From: Chitinophagales bacterium
Lineage (GTDB): Bacteria; Bacteroidota; Bacteroidia; Chitinophagales; UBA2359
Reading direction: 5' to 3'
Length of the DNA stretch: 5,322 bases
Assembly (NCBI GenBank): GCA_020629335.1
Contig: JAHDDN010000398.1
Location: 1 to 5,322 of the forward strand
Position numbers and translations under genes: made by a program. The notes below the pieces were generated by a model that was given only the letters and a program-made list of their open reading frames with translations, was not told the origin of the DNA and did no database searches. Numbering within the stretch: position 1 is the first letter of the stretch; the number at the start of each line of letters is the position of its first letter. Below are positions 5,237 to 5,322 of the stretch, in pieces.

Positions 5237-5322
5237 TCGGGCTATCCGCTCTTATGCGGCTATGCTACTCCTACTCTGCTAAGTGCTGCTTGTCTCTAAG
5301 GAGCCTGCGCATCACTAAGCGC
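5237..5322. other. GC-rich non-coding tail, repeat-like
   Basis: Composition shifts to clearly more GC-rich than the preceding gene. Small potential stems occur, such as CCGC-TCTTAT-GCGG (around 5246-5260) and GCGC pairs near the right edge. I see no start codon with a supported reading frame and no recognisable RNA gene. It may be the continuation of a dispersed repeat that begins with the inverted repeat at 5163. Confidence 0.4.

Overview
The window looks like chromosomal DNA from a Bacteroidota organism, perhaps a Saprospiria-type marine or freshwater lineage; that narrower placement is inference. The DNA is AT-rich. Start codons lack clear Shine-Dalgarno sequences, and several TAnnTTTG (Bacteroidota -7 type) boxes lie upstream of genes. 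One lipoprotein carries an acidic stretch just after the lipidated cysteine, and an S23/four-helix-bundle gene is embedded in short-repeat tracts.

Layout, left to right. Positions 1-959 (minus) hold the N-terminal 319 codons of an acyl-CoA carboxylase biotin-carboxylase (alpha) subunit that runs off the left edge. Positions 960-1669 form an island: an S23-type four-helix-bundle gene (minus, 1075-1446) bracketed by heptanucleotide-periodic repeat tracts whose left and right halves are inverted copies of each other. Positions 1670-3271 (minus) encode the complete carboxyltransferase (beta) subunit of the methylcrotonyl/geranyl-CoA carboxylase type, and 3280-3939 (minus) a TetR-family regulator 8 bp upstream of it. 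A perfect 18-bp operator-like palindrome (3971-3988) lies over the -33 side of a plausible promoter. Positions 3990-4106 hold small repeats and a hairpin. Positions 4107-4335 (minus) are a decayed lipoprotein gene, an internally deleted phosphodiester-glycosidase (DUF2233/NAGPA-like) relic. Positions 4516-5133 (plus) encode a probable surface lipoprotein with a beta-helix-like body. The right end (5134-5322) holds a perfect 22-bp inverted repeat with a second hairpin inside its loop, followed by relatively GC-rich sequence with no gene.

The genes most likely work as a minus-strand operon, tetR - carboxyltransferase - (four-helix-bundle island) - biotin carboxylase. It would make a biotin-dependent acyl-CoA carboxylase for branched-chain or isoprenoid acyl-CoA catabolism and be autoregulated by the TetR protein. 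The most interesting point is that the island interrupts this operon between two subunits of one enzyme. In the mRNA its inverted flanks could fold into a stem enclosing the four-helix-bundle ORF. That architecture resembles the intervening sequences of bacterial 23S rRNA genes that encode S23 proteins.
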